Shown: positions 17,211-26,369, counted from the stretch's first letter. The stretch: DNA of 64,000 nt from an uncultured Acidimicrobiales bacterium (GCA_902805655.1 CADCTF010000068.1:1-64000); one strand, 5' to 3'. Translations and numbers: made by a program. The notes: generated by a model not told the origin, from the letters alone.

Positions 17211-17900
17211 ATGCCCACCCAGGTCCTGCTCGTGGAGGACGACGCATCGCTCCGGGAGGTGATCGGCACGGTGCTCACCGCCATCGGCTGCCGGGTGGAC
17301 AGCGTGGGCAACGGTCTCGATGCGCTGGCCCGGTTCCCGGAAGCTCCGTACGGGCTGGTCATCCTCGACCTCATGCTCCCGGGGATGGACGGCTTCTCCG
17401 TGTGCCGCGAGATGCGGAAGACGTCCACTGTGCCGATCATCATGCTGACGGCGCGTCGGGACACGGCGGACGTGGTCACCGGTCTGGAGCTCGGAGCCGA
17501 CGACTACGTGACCAAGCCGTTCGAGGCGGCGGAGCTCATCGCCAGGGTCCGTGCTGCGCTGCGGCGGTCCGCCGCAGGCGAGCATCAGAAGCTCACCGCG
17601 GGAGAGCTCACCATCGACGTCCCTGCCTTTCGGGCGACGAAGCTCGGCCACGAGCTCTCGCTGAGCGCAACGGAGTTCAAGCTGCTCGCCGAGCTCACCG
17701 TGCACGCCGGCCAGGTGCTGAGCCGGGAGCAGCTCCTCCGGCGGGTCTGGGGATACGACTACCTCGGTGACTCCCGCCTGGTCGACATGGCGGTGAAGCG
17801 CCTCCGGGACAAGATCGAGGACGACCCGAGCTCGCCGCAGTACGTGGCGACCGTCCGGGGTGTCGGTTACCGGTTCGAAGGCGACGTGGTCCGGGCGTGA
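17211..17900 (+). CDS. OmpR/PhoB-family response regulator
   Basis: 229-residue DNA-binding regulator. The receiver domain has the acidic pair D10/D11, phosphorylation site D53 (LVILDLMLPGMDG) and K102 (DDYVTKPF). The winged-helix domain (about residues 135-229) ends in the typical VATVRGVGYRF. The ATG at 17211 gives the usual N-terminus MPTQVLLVEDD. The stop codon overlaps the GTG start of the kinase gene, so the pair is coupled. The three GT(C/A)AC-N6-GTAAC sites in this region are likely targets. Confidence 0.95.
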   Translation: MPTQVLLVEDDASLREVIGTVLTAIGCRVDSVGNGLDALARFPEAPYGLVILDLMLPGMDGFSVCREMRKTSTVPIIMLTARRDTADVVTGLELGADDYVTKPFEAAELIARVRAALRRSAAGEHQKLTAGELTIDVPAFRATKLGHELSLSATEFKLLAELTVHAGQVLSREQLLRRVWGYDYLGDSRLVDMAVKRLRDKIEDDPSSPQYVATVRGVGYRFEGDVVRA

Positions 17901-19303
17901 CCTCCCGGGCATCGCACGAGGTGGACGTCGCCGGCACCCGCTTCCCGCGGCGCTTCCGCCGACGGCTGGCGCTGATGTTCGTCGGTGCTTGCTCCGTATC
18001 CGCCGCGGTGCTCGCGGTGGTGGCGTTCCTGCTGTCGTACACGTACCGCTGGGACCGGTTCGAGGCCCGTGCCCGGGAGCGGGCCTCGACGGCTGCCACT
18101 CTGCTCGAGGGCGACGTCCGTCCGTTCGAGATCCCGCAGGCGGTGACCGTGTTCAAGGAGCTCGGGTTCGGCGAGATCGCCGCCGTTCGAGGTCAGGAGT
18201 ACTTCTCGTCCAGCACGGCCCTCTCGCGCGACGCAATCCCGCGTCGGCTCCTGGACCCCGCGACGACGTCCGGCAGCACGGCCCGGGTGGCCCACGCAGG
18301 TGAGGAGTACCACGTCATCGCGCACCCGCTCCCCGAGTCCCCGACGACCCTCTACTTCTTCTTCTCCACCGCAGCGCTCGTCGACAGCCTCCGGGCGCTC
18401 GGGACGATCCTCTTCGTCGGGTGGCTCGTCGTGACCGGTGGCGCCGGTCTCGTCGGCACACTGCTCGCCCGGCGCGTGCTCGTGCCCGTGCGGAGCGCGG
18501 CCGAGGCGGCGCACGCGATGGCGGAGGGCATGCTCGACACCCGTCTGCCCGTGAGTGGATCCGACGAGTTCGCCACCTGGGCGATCTCGTTCAACGAGAT
18601 GGCCGATGCGCTGCAGCGCAAGCTGGCCGAGCTGTCGGTCGCGCACGAGCGTGAGCGCCGGTTCACCGGGAACGTCGCCCATGAGCTCATGACCCCGATC
18701 GGGGCACTTGTCACCGAAGCCTCGGTGCTGGAGGGTCAGCTCGGCGACCTGCCGGATGGAAGCCGCCGCATGGTGGAGCTGGTCGTCTCCGACATCCGCC
18801 GGCTGCGAAGCCTGGCCGAGGAGCTTCTCGAGCTGGCCCGCCTCGACGCGGCCGACGCGCTCGAGCGGCTGCAACCCGTGGACCTCACGATCGCCGTCGA
18901 ACGAGCCGCGGCGACGCTCCGCCCGGAGGGCGCAGTGGTGTCCCGCCTGCCGGAGGGTGTTGTGGTCCGTTCCGATCCGGCTTGCCTCGATCGGGTCCTG
19001 ACCAACCTGTTGCACAACGGCCTGCGCCATGGCCGCCCGGTGGTGGAGGTGTCCGCTGAGCTCGACCGTGACGTGGTGGTCCTCCACGTCGATGACCGGG
19101 GTGATGGCATCACCGACCGGGATCTCCCCCACGTCTTCGACCGGTTCTACAAGAGCGACCCCTCCCGGTCGCAACAGGGTGCCGGCCTCGGCCTGGCCAT
19201 CGTCCGGGAGACGGTGCGGCTGATGGGCGCCACCGTCACGGCGTCCCGAAGCCCGCTGGGCGGGGCGCGGTTCTCGATTCAGCTGCCCGTCGAAACGGTC
19301 TGA
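17897..19303 (+). CDS. Sensor histidine kinase (HAMP, HisKA, HATPase)
   Basis: 468-residue membrane kinase. TM1 lies around residues 25-47 and an extracytoplasmic sensor of ~110 residues follows, then TM2 at about 165-190 and a HAMP linker ending near 250. The phospho-accepting His is in FTGNVAHELMTPIGA. The ATPase domain shows N box LTNLLHNGLRHG, G1 DDRGDGI and G2 GAGLGLAIVRE. The GTG at 17897 overlaps the regulator stop (GTGA). The 3' end overlaps the convergent lipoprotein gene by 25 bases. Signal unknown. Confidence 0.94.
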   Translation: MTSRASHEVDVAGTRFPRRFRRRLALMFVGACSVSAAVLAVVAFLLSYTYRWDRFEARARERASTAATLLEGDVRPFEIPQAVTVFKELGFGEIAAVRGQEYFSSSTALSRDAIPRRLLDPATTSGSTARVAHAGEEYHVIAHPLPESPTTLYFFFSTAALVDSLRALGTILFVGWLVVTGGAGLVGTLLARRVLVPVRSAAEAAHAMAEGMLDTRLPVSGSDEFATWAISFNEMADALQRKLAELSVAHERERRFTGNVAHELMTPIGALVTEASVLEGQLGDLPDGSRRMVELVVSDIRRLRSLAEELLELARLDAADALERLQPVDLTIAVERAAATLRPEGAVVSRLPEGVVVRSDPACLDRVLTNLLHNGLRHGRPVVEVSAELDRDVVVLHVDDRGDGITDRDLPHVFDRFYKSDPSRSQQGAGLGLAIVRETVRLMGATVTASRSPLGGARFSIQLPVETV

Positions 19304-19695
19304 CGCTCGACGAGCTGAGCCTGGACGTAGGTCTTGCCCTCGAACCTTGCGAACGTCTCCAGGTCGAGGGGGCGCCCGTGGGTCTCGGAAGCCTTCGACG
19401 TCTCGAAGCGACGCAGCGCGCCGGTCACGCGCACGTGCTCCCCGAGCTGCACATCCGACCGTCGGGAGTCGATAACCAACAGCGCGTCCCCATCACCCGG
19501 CCGTTCGGCGAGGACGAACCCCCAGGAGTCGAGGACCTCCTGGGCAGTTCCCTCGACGGCCACGGCGGCGCCCGGTGGCACTGCTGGTGCGTTGGACGAG
19601 CCGCACGCCGTGGCCAGCAGCGTCACGGCCGGCCCCAGGATGACGATCGCGACGACGGTCAACCGCCGGATGGACGCCGGGCCGACCTTCCTCAC
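19279..19695 (-). CDS. Small lipoprotein, function unknown
   Basis: 138-residue protein. It has a basic start, a hydrophobic stretch (LTVVAIVILGPAVTLLATAC) with a lipobox cysteine near residue 27, and a compact beta-rich domain with GEHVRVTGALRRFE, reminiscent of OB-fold or DUF-type exported domains but not assigned. The GTG at 19695 has GGGAGGT upstream; longer open sequence upstream is non-coding. It converges on and overlaps the kinase gene by 25 bases. Candidate regulator sites 19775-19790 and 19840-19855 are in its promoter region. Confidence 0.72.
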   Translation of the reverse strand: MRKVGPASIRRLTVVAIVILGPAVTLLATACGSSNAPAVPPGAAVAVEGTAQEVLDSWGFVLAERPGDGDALLVIDSRRSDVQLGEHVRVTGALRRFETSKASETHGRPLDLETFARFEGKTYVQAQLVERQTVSTGS

Positions 19696-19774
19696 GTCAC
19701 ACACCTCCCTCAGCCGCCGACACGCTGCCCCGGGGCACTCTGCCCCATCCAGATGAGGAGCGAGTAGCGACGCG

Positions 19775-19790
19775 GTCACATGTCGGTAAC
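19775..19790 (-). promoter_or_regulatory. Candidate response-regulator site 2 (GTTAC-N6-GTGAC)
   Basis: On the plus strand GTCAC (19775-19779) and GTAAC (19786-19790) with a 6-base spacer. It lies 80 bases upstream of the minus-strand lipoprotein start (19695) and matches the sites at 16657 and 19840 in half-site sequence and spacing. The adjacent OmpR-family regulator is the likely binder (inference). Confidence 0.55.
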
Positions 19791-19839
19791 GGCGCCGTGG
19801 CGGCAGGCGACCGGCGATCTTCCGGCCCGTATCCGTTCG

Positions 19840-19855
19840 GTCACGAACCCGTAAC
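19840..19855 (-). promoter_or_regulatory. Candidate response-regulator site 3 (GTTAC-N6-GTGAC)
   Basis: Plus-strand GTCAC (19840-19844), 6 bases, GTAAC (19851-19855), preceded by G as at site 2. It lies 65 bases from site 2 in the same orientation and 97 bases before the binding-protein ATG at 19952. It could therefore control either divergent gene. Confidence 0.55.
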
Positions 19856-19951
19856 TCGCAGTTAGGCCTGGAAAGTGCGTCGGTACGGTCGTCGATGAGC
19901 GGTGCGACCCAGAGGGGTGGCGGCAGCAATCCGCTGGACAGAGGGGGCGGT

Positions 19952-21613
19952 ATGCGGATCACATCATCCACCCGGCGTCGGCGCTGGCCGGCCGCGGCGA
20001 TCGCACTGTCGGTGGTGCTGCTAGGTGCATGCGGCGGCGGTGACGGAGGGTCGGCCGCCGGCGAGGACGAAGAGAACCTGACGCCGAAGGCCGGCGGAAC
20101 GCTCACGATGGCGATCGAAGCCGACAGCAACGGCTTCTTCCCGAGCAAGGAGCATGGTCGGGGCATGATCATGGCCTCCATCTACGACACGCTCATGGCC
20201 GTCGACCACGAAGGCAACGTGAAGCCATACATGGCCGAGTCGTTGAAGGCGAACGCCGACTTCTCGGCTTGGACGCTGAAGCTGCGGCCCGGGATCCTGT
20301 TCCACGACAGCACCCCGCTCAACGCGGCGGCCCTGAAGGACAACTTCGACAACTTCCACAAGGTGCGCGGTTCGCGAACCTTCGGCACGGTCGCCGTCAT
20401 CTCGTCGCTCGACGTCGTCGACGACCTGACCGTCACCTACAAGCTGACGGGGCCGAACGGGGCGTTCCCGAGCCTGCTGGCCGGCGTTCTCGGCATGCCC
20501 TTCTCGCCGACAGCGGTGGCATCGATGGGCCCGGACAAGTTCGTCTCCAACCCAGTGGGCGCCGGGCCCTTCGTCTTCGACAGCTGGGTGCGGGACAGCC
20601 GGCTGGTCGTGAAGAAGAACCCGAACTACTGGCAGGAGGGCCTTCCGTACCTCGACGAGGTGATCTTCAAGCCGATCCCCGACGAGGACGCCCGCCTGGC
20701 CACGCTGCAGTCAGGCGAGGCCGACGTGATGCAGACGGTCCGCCAGGCTCAGAACGTCCGGGACGCCGCCAAGAACAGCGACATCGTGTATCTCCCCGAC
20801 ATCGGGAACGTGGTCGCCGACATCAACCTCAACATGGGCCGCCCCCCCACCAACGACATCCGGATCCGCAAGGCGATGGCCTACGCCGTCGACCAGAAGG
20901 AGCTCATCAGCGTGCAGGGGCTGGAGGGCATCGCCCCGTTGACGAAGCAGCTCTTCGCCGAGGACTCGCCGTACTACAGCGAGGAGGCCGACAAGGCCTA
21001 TGCCCACAACGACATGGGGAAGGCGAAGGCACTGGTGCGGGAGTACGTGAACGATCCGAACCGGTCTGACGGCAAGCCGGTGGGCACGCCGCCGTTCGTC
21101 TCGATCACCTGCACGGCGGGCGTGTCGAGCCTCAACGACCTGGTGCTCATCTACAAGCAGCGGTGGGCGGAGGCCGGCATCCAGTCCGATCTCGACCTGG
21201 TCGACCAGGCCGTGCTGGTGCAGAAGCTGGTGGGCACCGCGCCGGACTACAGGGCGCAGTACGACGTCAGCTGCAACCGGAACGGCAGCGACGACGACCC
21301 GGACGTCTTCTACAACTCCTACGCCCTCATCGACAACGCCTCCAACATCCTCGACATCGACGACGCCGAGGTGCGGGAGCTGGTGGAGAAGGGCCGGCGC
21401 AGCGGCGATCCGAAGGTTCGCCAGGAGGCGTACCAGGACCTGATGGTGCGGGTCAACGAGCTGCAGCCGTACATCTTCCATGGTGGGCTGGCGACTGCTC
21501 TCGGCGCCGAGCCCTACGTCAAGGGCTTCCAGTGGGAGTTCCCGGACGGCACGAAGGGCGAGGGCTATCCCAGCGCCAGCCCCCGCTTCGTGGAGATGTG
21601 GCTGAACAAGTGA
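19952..21613 (+). CDS. ABC transporter substrate-binding lipoprotein (family 5, peptide type)
   Basis: 553-residue exported binding protein of the oligopeptide/dipeptide/nickel class. The signal peptide ends in a lipobox VLLGACGGG (Cys near residue 26). Family-5 segments are visible: LKLRPGILFHDSTPLNA, AGPFVFDSW, NPNYWQEGLPYLDEVIFK and VRKAMAYAVD-like IRKAMAYAVDQKEL. It is full length. No permease or ATPase gene is adjacent, so it is an orphan that must use a transporter encoded elsewhere or act as a sensor partner. The ATG at 19952 follows GAGGGGG; an upstream in-frame ATG at 19895 would break the signal peptide layout. Confidence 0.88.
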   Translation: MRITSSTRRRRWPAAAIALSVVLLGACGGGDGGSAAGEDEENLTPKAGGTLTMAIEADSNGFFPSKEHGRGMIMASIYDTLMAVDHEGNVKPYMAESLKANADFSAWTLKLRPGILFHDSTPLNAAALKDNFDNFHKVRGSRTFGTVAVISSLDVVDDLTVTYKLTGPNGAFPSLLAGVLGMPFSPTAVASMGPDKFVSNPVGAGPFVFDSWVRDSRLVVKKNPNYWQEGLPYLDEVIFKPIPDEDARLATLQSGEADVMQTVRQAQNVRDAAKNSDIVYLPDIGNVVADINLNMGRPPTNDIRIRKAMAYAVDQKELISVQGLEGIAPLTKQLFAEDSPYYSEEADKAYAHNDMGKAKALVREYVNDPNRSDGKPVGTPPFVSITCTAGVSSLNDLVLIYKQRWAEAGIQSDLDLVDQAVLVQKLVGTAPDYRAQYDVSCNRNGSDDDPDVFYNSYALIDNASNILDIDDAEVRELVEKGRRSGDPKVRQEAYQDLMVRVNELQPYIFHGGLATALGAEPYVKGFQWEFPDGTKGEGYPSASPRFVEMWLNK

Positions 21614-21733
21614 GCTGGCGCCCCGGGGGCGCAGCACCTAGATCCGCCGGCCCTTGGGTTGCCCGCCCGAGGGCCGGTGCGCGTCCGGGCACTCCTCGGT
21701 TCCGACGGGCCGATCGCGGGCAGACCCAGACCG

Positions 21734-22492
21734 ATGGAGCGCGCAGAGCTCGTTGCCCTCGGCGTCGTGCTGGTGCTGATCGTTGCCCACCTCGTGCCGC
21801 CGAAGCTCGCCTTCATCGAGCTGACGCCGAGGAGCTGGATGCTGTCCGCCGCCGGGGGGATCTCGGTGGCCTACGTCTTCGTCCACCTGCTGCCGGAGAT
21901 CGCCGAGGCCCAGGCGGCGGTCGAGGCGAGCACCGGGACGGCCTCTGCCGGTGTCGAGCGGCACGCCTACGTGATCGCCCTCGTCGGGTTGGCGGTGTTC
22001 TACGGCCTGGAGCGGGCCGCGGTCACGTGGGGTCGGAGCCCACGAGTCGAGGATGCGCCGGCGGAGCAGAGCCTCCTCGCCACGACGCCTGCCGCCTTCT
22101 GGCTGAGCGTGGTGTCCTTTGCCATCTACAACGCCATCATCGGGTACCTCGTCGTGCGCCGGGCGGAGCACCACAGCTGGGGTGAGCTCGCCGCGTTCAC
22201 GGTGGCCATCGCGCTCCACTTCCTGATCAACGACCTGTCTCTGCGGGCCCATCATCAGCGGAGGTACGACCGCGCCGGCCGACCGGTCCTGGTCGGGGCC
22301 ATCGTGGCCGGCTGGCTCGTCGGCGTCACCACCGAGCTCTCCGACGCGTCCGTCGGCCTGGCGATCGCCTTCCTCGCCGGCGGCATCATCCTGAACGTGA
22401 TGAAGGAAGAGATGCCTCAGGAGCGCCAGAGCCGCTTCCTCCCCTTGGCCGTGGGCGCCTTCGCCTACGCCGCCCTCCTCCTCGCGGTGTAG
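21734..22492 (+). CDS. Conserved multi-spanning membrane protein (ZIP-like)
   Basis: 252-residue protein with about seven hydrophobic segments. Segment two (AAGGISVAYVFVHLLPEIAE) resembles the HLLPE helix of ZIP metal transporters, and a later helix contains ALHFLINDLS. Metal transport is possible but not shown, and the typical ZIP helix-5 motif is not evident. The ATG at 21734 is the first start consistent with a short cytoplasmic lead before TM1. It runs 4 bases short of the convergent DUF2254 gene. Confidence 0.65.
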   Translation: MERAELVALGVVLVLIVAHLVPPKLAFIELTPRSWMLSAAGGISVAYVFVHLLPEIAEAQAAVEASTGTASAGVERHAYVIALVGLAVFYGLERAAVTWGRSPRVEDAPAEQSLLATTPAAFWLSVVSFAIYNAIIGYLVVRRAEHHSWGELAAFTVAIALHFLINDLSLRAHHQRRYDRAGRPVLVGAIVAGWLVGVTTELSDASVGLAIAFLAGGIILNVMKEEMPQERQSRFLPLAVGAFAYAALLLAV

Positions 22493-22495
22493 GCG

Positions 22496-23818
22496 TCAAG
22501 GCGACGACGCGGCGTCCCCGAAGCGGCGCTCGTACGCGGCACGGACCAGCTGGAGGTCCGCGGGCAGGAGGTCGGCGCGCTCGGCGCCGGCCAGCACGTG
22601 GTCGGCTTGGGCGCGCAGGGGTGAGGCGCGCTGCGACAGGCCGACGTCGTTCACGGCGTCCTGCAGGAGTCGGAGCGCTTCGAACAGGTAGATGCAGACC
22701 GTCGGCATGTCCGTCGCCATCCGCCGGATCTCGTCGAAGGCCAATTCGACCAGCGTCTCGTGGGAGTGGTCTTCCGGGCGCAGGAGGCGCCGCCCTTCGT
22801 CGCCGTGCTCGACCCGGGCCGGAAGATCCCGCACCAGCGCCTCTCGCAGGACCGCGGCCAGGTGGAAGATCGCTTCCTGGGCAGTCGTGGGGTCGTTGAC
22901 GCCCGGAGACAGTGCGATGAGCGCGACGTCGGCGAGCTGGCGGATGCCATAGCTCGGGTCCTGCTGCATCGTGCGTGCCTTCCCCACCTGCACCGAGTCG
23001 TCGGCCTGCTCGTGGGTGACGGCCGGGTCCGCCGGGGCGGGCCACACCGTGCAGAGCGGTGCACCCTTCACCGCGTAGCGGCCGACTGCCGTCTCGATGC
23101 GCACGGTTCCGCCGGCGGGCACGAGCGCGAGGAGCCGCTCGCTGCTCAGCTGCTGCAGCCAACCCCGTTGAGAGAAGACGACCGTGTGGCCCTGTCCCGG
23201 AGGTGGGGACATGTCGCAGTCGCCGTCGCCACCTGCACCGGCTTCCTGCCAGGTGCGCTCGATCTGTCCCGCCGTCTCGGCCGTGACGTTGCTCAGGATC
23301 TGGCTGACATCGAGCGTGTGGGCGTTGTGGTCGATGAAGGCGACGATGGCGAGGATCGACACGACACCGAGCACCGCCGACATCCCCACTGCGAGGTTGG
23401 GGATGACCGGCTCGATGCCCTCGTCCAGGGGTCCCCGCACCGCCCGCAGCACCATGAGGCAGTAGGTGAAGGTGCCGACCGACAGGCCCATCACCCGTCG
23501 GTTGAACGGGTCTCGGAACAGGCTGTGGACGACTCGGGGTGAGAACTGGCTCGACGCCTGCTGGATGACCAGGAGCGACACCGAGAAGGCGATGCCGGCC
23601 ACGGTGATGGTGGCCGACGCGACGACCCCCAGGATCTCGCGGGCTCCGTCGACGCTTGACCTGAGCACGAACGGCAGGTCGGTCGCACCTTCGCCGATGG
23701 CCGCGTCGAGCTCGAGCATCCCGTAGGCCGCCACACCCCCGCCGAGGACGAACAGCATGGGGACGAAGAAGAGGCTGGTCCTCACCCGTTCCACGAACGC
23801 GCTGACGCGAAGGCTCAC
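22496..23818 (-). CDS. DUF2254 family membrane protein
   Basis: 440-residue predicted membrane protein. It has N-terminal transmembrane segments (about 15-35 and 60-85), the family segment FSVSLLVIQQASSQFSPRVV, two further helices (about 110-170) with AIVAFIDHNAHTLDVS, and a large soluble C-terminal domain with a GVNDPTTAQEAI motif. It is a full-length member of a family of unknown function. The next gene downstream on this strand is far away; the ZIP-like gene converges. Confidence 0.88.
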   Translation of the reverse strand: MSLRVSAFVERVRTSLFFVPMLFVLGGGVAAYGMLELDAAIGEGATDLPFVLRSSVDGAREILGVVASATITVAGIAFSVSLLVIQQASSQFSPRVVHSLFRDPFNRRVMGLSVGTFTYCLMVLRAVRGPLDEGIEPVIPNLAVGMSAVLGVVSILAIVAFIDHNAHTLDVSQILSNVTAETAGQIERTWQEAGAGGDGDCDMSPPPGQGHTVVFSQRGWLQQLSSERLLALVPAGGTVRIETAVGRYAVKGAPLCTVWPAPADPAVTHEQADDSVQVGKARTMQQDPSYGIRQLADVALIALSPGVNDPTTAQEAIFHLAAVLREALVRDLPARVEHGDEGRRLLRPEDHSHETLVELAFDEIRRMATDMPTVCIYLFEALRLLQDAVNDVGLSQRASPLRAQADHVLAGAERADLLPADLQLVRAAYERRFGDAASSP

Positions 23819-23902
23819 GGGTCGTCCTTACCTCCCCACCAAGAGCGCCGGCAAGGGCCCATTGTGCCTCGGCGCCGATGAGGATCCGGGTAGGACGGTG
23901 CG

Positions 23903-24421
23903 ATGCTCACGGAAAGCCTCGACACCCTGGGCCGGACGGCCCTGACCGGGGTCCTCGCCTACGTCGGCCTCATCGTTCTGCTGCGGGTCTCCGGCAAGCG
24001 GACGCTGAGCGCCCTCAACGCGTTCGACTTCGTCGTCACGGTGGCTCTCGGGTCCACGCTGGCCACCATCCTGCTCTCGAAGGATGTGTCGGTACCCCAG
24101 GGTCTGGTGGGCCTCGTCACGCTCATCGGCCTGCAGTTCCTCGTGGCCTGGCTGTCGGTGCACGTACCTCTGGTTCGCCGGGGAGTCCGCTCGTCACCAG
24201 TCGCGCTCGTCGTCAACGGCCGCCACCGCATCGACGTGATGGACGCCGAGCGGGTGACCGTGAGCGAGGTCGCCCAGGCGGTGCGCCGGGAGGGGCGAGG
24301 CTCGGTCGCCGGCCTGGCGGCCGTGGTGCTCGAGACCGACGGGACCTTGAGCATCATCGCGTCGGCCGACGATCTGAGCGCGCTGGAGGGAGTCCGCGGC
24401 TGGCCCGACGCTCACGCATGA
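23903..24421 (+). CDS. YetF/DUF421 family membrane protein
   Basis: 172-residue protein. Two to three N-terminal hydrophobic helices contain the family motif RVSGKRTLSALNAFDFVVTV and a GSTLA segment. A small cytoplasmic domain follows, with VALVVNGRHRIDVMDAERVTVSE and ending in ETDGTLSIIA. DUF421 proteins form membrane-linked beta-domains in spore and envelope functions in Firmicutes; the role here is unknown. The ATG at 23903 is 85 bases after the divergent DUF2254 start. Confidence 0.88.
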   Translation: MLTESLDTLGRTALTGVLAYVGLIVLLRVSGKRTLSALNAFDFVVTVALGSTLATILLSKDVSVPQGLVGLVTLIGLQFLVAWLSVHVPLVRRGVRSSPVALVVNGRHRIDVMDAERVTVSEVAQAVRREGRGSVAGLAAVVLETDGTLSIIASADDLSALEGVRGWPDAHA

Positions 24422-24472
24422 CGCCGCAGGGGCGGTGGGCCGCGTCGCCTACGCTGGACGGAGCATTGCCGC

Positions 24473-24549
24473 GGGGACGTAGCTCAGTTGGCTAGAGCAC
24501 CTGCTTTGCAAGCAGGAAGTCGTGGGTTCGAGTCCCATCGTCTCCACCA
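24473..24549 (+). tRNA. tRNA-Ala (anticodon TGC)
   Basis: Acceptor GGGGACG pairs with CGTCTCC (one G-T). The D-arm AGCTCAGTTGGCTAGAGC is normal. Anticodon TGC at 24507-24509 sits in the loop TTTGCAA between CCTGC/GCAGG, and the T-arm is GTGGGTTCGAGTCCCAT. CCA is encoded. In many actinobacteria this tRNA follows tRNA-Ile beside gyrA; here 23.5 kb separates them. Confidence 0.97.
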
Positions 24550-24713
24550 CGGGTTGCGGGCTGGGGGCCAACCGGTGCGGTGATCATCCGCAATCGCACC
24601 GAACGTCGCTCCCTCGGCGGCCGGCAACGGGGAACGGCCGGTCCCGATACAGTCGCCATCGGCGCGACGCCTCCGGGAGCGCTCCGCGCTGCTGGCGTAC
24701 GCCTGGAGGGGCT

Positions 24714-26369
24714 TTGAGCAAACCGACGATCTTGGCCGTCGACGATGACCCTGGTGTGCTGGCGGCGGTCACGCGTGACTTGCGGGCACGCTATGGCCCG
24801 GACTACCGGATCGTCCGGGCTGAGTCCGGGGCCCAGGCCCTGGAGGTCTTGGTGGAGCTGGCCCTGCGTGCCCGTCCCGTCGCCCTCATCGCCACTGACC
24901 AGCGGATGCCAGGGATGAGCGGCGTCGAGATGCTGGCGCAGGCACGGCAACATGCGACCGACGCGAAGTTCCTGCTGCTCACGGCCTACGCCGACACGGA
25001 CGCCGCCATCCAGGCGATCAACGACGTCGGGCTCGACTACTACCTGCTCAAGCCGTGGGACCCGCCGGCGGAGCACCTCTATCCGGTCGTCGACGACCTC
25101 TTGAGCGACTGGCGGCAAGCCCACCCGGACGAGGGCGGGGGACTCCGGATCGTGGGCCACCGGTGGTCACAGCGGAGCCACGAGGTGAAGACGTTCCTCA
25201 CGCGCAACCACGTGCCCTACCAATGGCTGGAGCTCGAGCGGGACGAGGAAGGACGTCGGCTCTCGCAGCTCGCGAATGCGACGCTCGATGACTTGCCGCT
25301 CGTGCTGGTGCCGGACGCAGAGCCGCTTCGGGCCCCGTCGAACCTCGAGCTGGCCGGCGCCCTCGGGCTTCGCACGCGGGCCGATCAGCCGCTCTACGAC
25401 CTGTGCATCGTCGGCGGCGGCCCCGCGGGGCTGGCCGCCGCCGTGTACGCAGCATCCGAGGGACTGCGCACCGTCGTGATCGAGAAGGAGGCGCCGGGTG
25501 GTCAGGCGGGGCAGAGCGCTTCGATCGAGAACTACCTCGGCTTCCCCAAGGGCCTCTCCGGCGCCGACCTCGCCCACCGCGCCGTCGCCCAGGCCACGCG
25601 CTTCGGCGCCGAGATGCTGCTTGCGCGGGACGTGGTCGGGCTCGAGACGCGTGGTCCCGTCCGAGCGGTCCGCTTCGACGACCAGGGCGAGCTCGAGGCG
25701 CGGGCCTTGGTCATCGCCACGGGGGTGTCCTACCGGCGGCTCGAGGGTCCGGGGCTCGCAGAGTTCGCCGGGCGTGGCGTCTACTACGGCTCGTCGGCGA
25801 ACGAGGCGAGCCAGTGTGAGGGCGACGACGTGTACGTCGTGGGCGGCGCCAACTCGGCTGGGCAGGCGGCCCTGAACTTCGCACGGCACGCCAAGAGGGT
25901 CGTCATGGTCGTCCGTGGCAGCCAGCTCGAGGACACCATGTCGATGTACCTCGTGGCACAGATCCGGGCGACCGAGAACATCGAGGTCCGGCTCAGGAGC
26001 TCTGTGGCGGCTGCCCACGGCGACCACCAGCTGCAGGCCATCACGCTCTGCGAGGACGGGTCGCCGCCGCAGGAGCTTCCGACCAACTGGCTGTTCGTCT
26101 ACATCGGCGCCTCACCGAGGACGGACTGGCTCGGTGCCGAGGTGGCGCGCGACTCCCGGGGATTCGTCGTCACGGGCCAGGACCTGCAGGCGTCGTCGAC
26201 GACCACGGCTTGGCCGCTGGCTCGGGCCCCGTACGCTCTGGAGACGAGTGTTCCGGGGGTGTTCGCCGCCGGTGACGTCCGGCTGGATTCGATGAAGCGG
26301 GTGGCATCCGCCGTCGGGGAGGGCGCGATGGCGATCTACCTCGTGCACCGCTACCTGGCGTCGATGTGA
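24714..26369 (+). CDS. Fused receiver / glutaredoxin-like / thioredoxin-reductase-like flavoprotein
   Basis: 551-residue three-domain protein. Residues 1-130 are a CheY-type receiver with D10-D12, phosphorylation site D62 (ATDQRMPGMSG), T90 and K113. Residues ~144-222 look like a glutaredoxin fold (LRIVGHRWSQRSHEVKTFL, then VPYQWLE and a DLPLVLVPD segment), with Ser152 and Ser155 where CPYC cysteines would be. Residues ~228-551 are a thioredoxin-reductase-like FAD/NAD module with GGGPAGLAAA, VVGGANSAGQAA and a C-terminal FAAGDVRLDSMKRVAS. The catalytic CxxC is absent; the region reads YYGSSANEASQC. The TTG start at 24714 follows GGAGGG. The downstream kinase start overlaps the stop codon. Confidence 0.88.
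   Translation: MSKPTILAVDDDPGVLAAVTRDLRARYGPDYRIVRAESGAQALEVLVELALRARPVALIATDQRMPGMSGVEMLAQARQHATDAKFLLLTAYADTDAAIQAINDVGLDYYLLKPWDPPAEHLYPVVDDLLSDWRQAHPDEGGGLRIVGHRWSQRSHEVKTFLTRNHVPYQWLELERDEEGRRLSQLANATLDDLPLVLVPDAEPLRAPSNLELAGALGLRTRADQPLYDLCIVGGGPAGLAAAVYAASEGLRTVVIEKEAPGGQAGQSASIENYLGFPKGLSGADLAHRAVAQATRFGAEMLLARDVVGLETRGPVRAVRFDDQGELEARALVIATGVSYRRLEGPGLAEFAGRGVYYGSSANEASQCEGDDVYVVGGANSAGQAALNFARHAKRVVMVVRGSQLEDTMSMYLVAQIRATENIEVRLRSSVAAAHGDHQLQAITLCEDGSPPQELPTNWLFVYIGASPRTDWLGAEVARDSRGFVVTGQDLQASSTTTAWPLARAPYALETSVPGVFAAGDVRLDSMKRVASAVGEGAMAIYLVHRYLASM

Noticed and set aside
24492-25160. Minus-strand frame across tRNA-Ala containing DGTRTHDFLLAKQVL
   Set aside because: tRNA-derived artefact and antisense to the receiver-flavoprotein gene.
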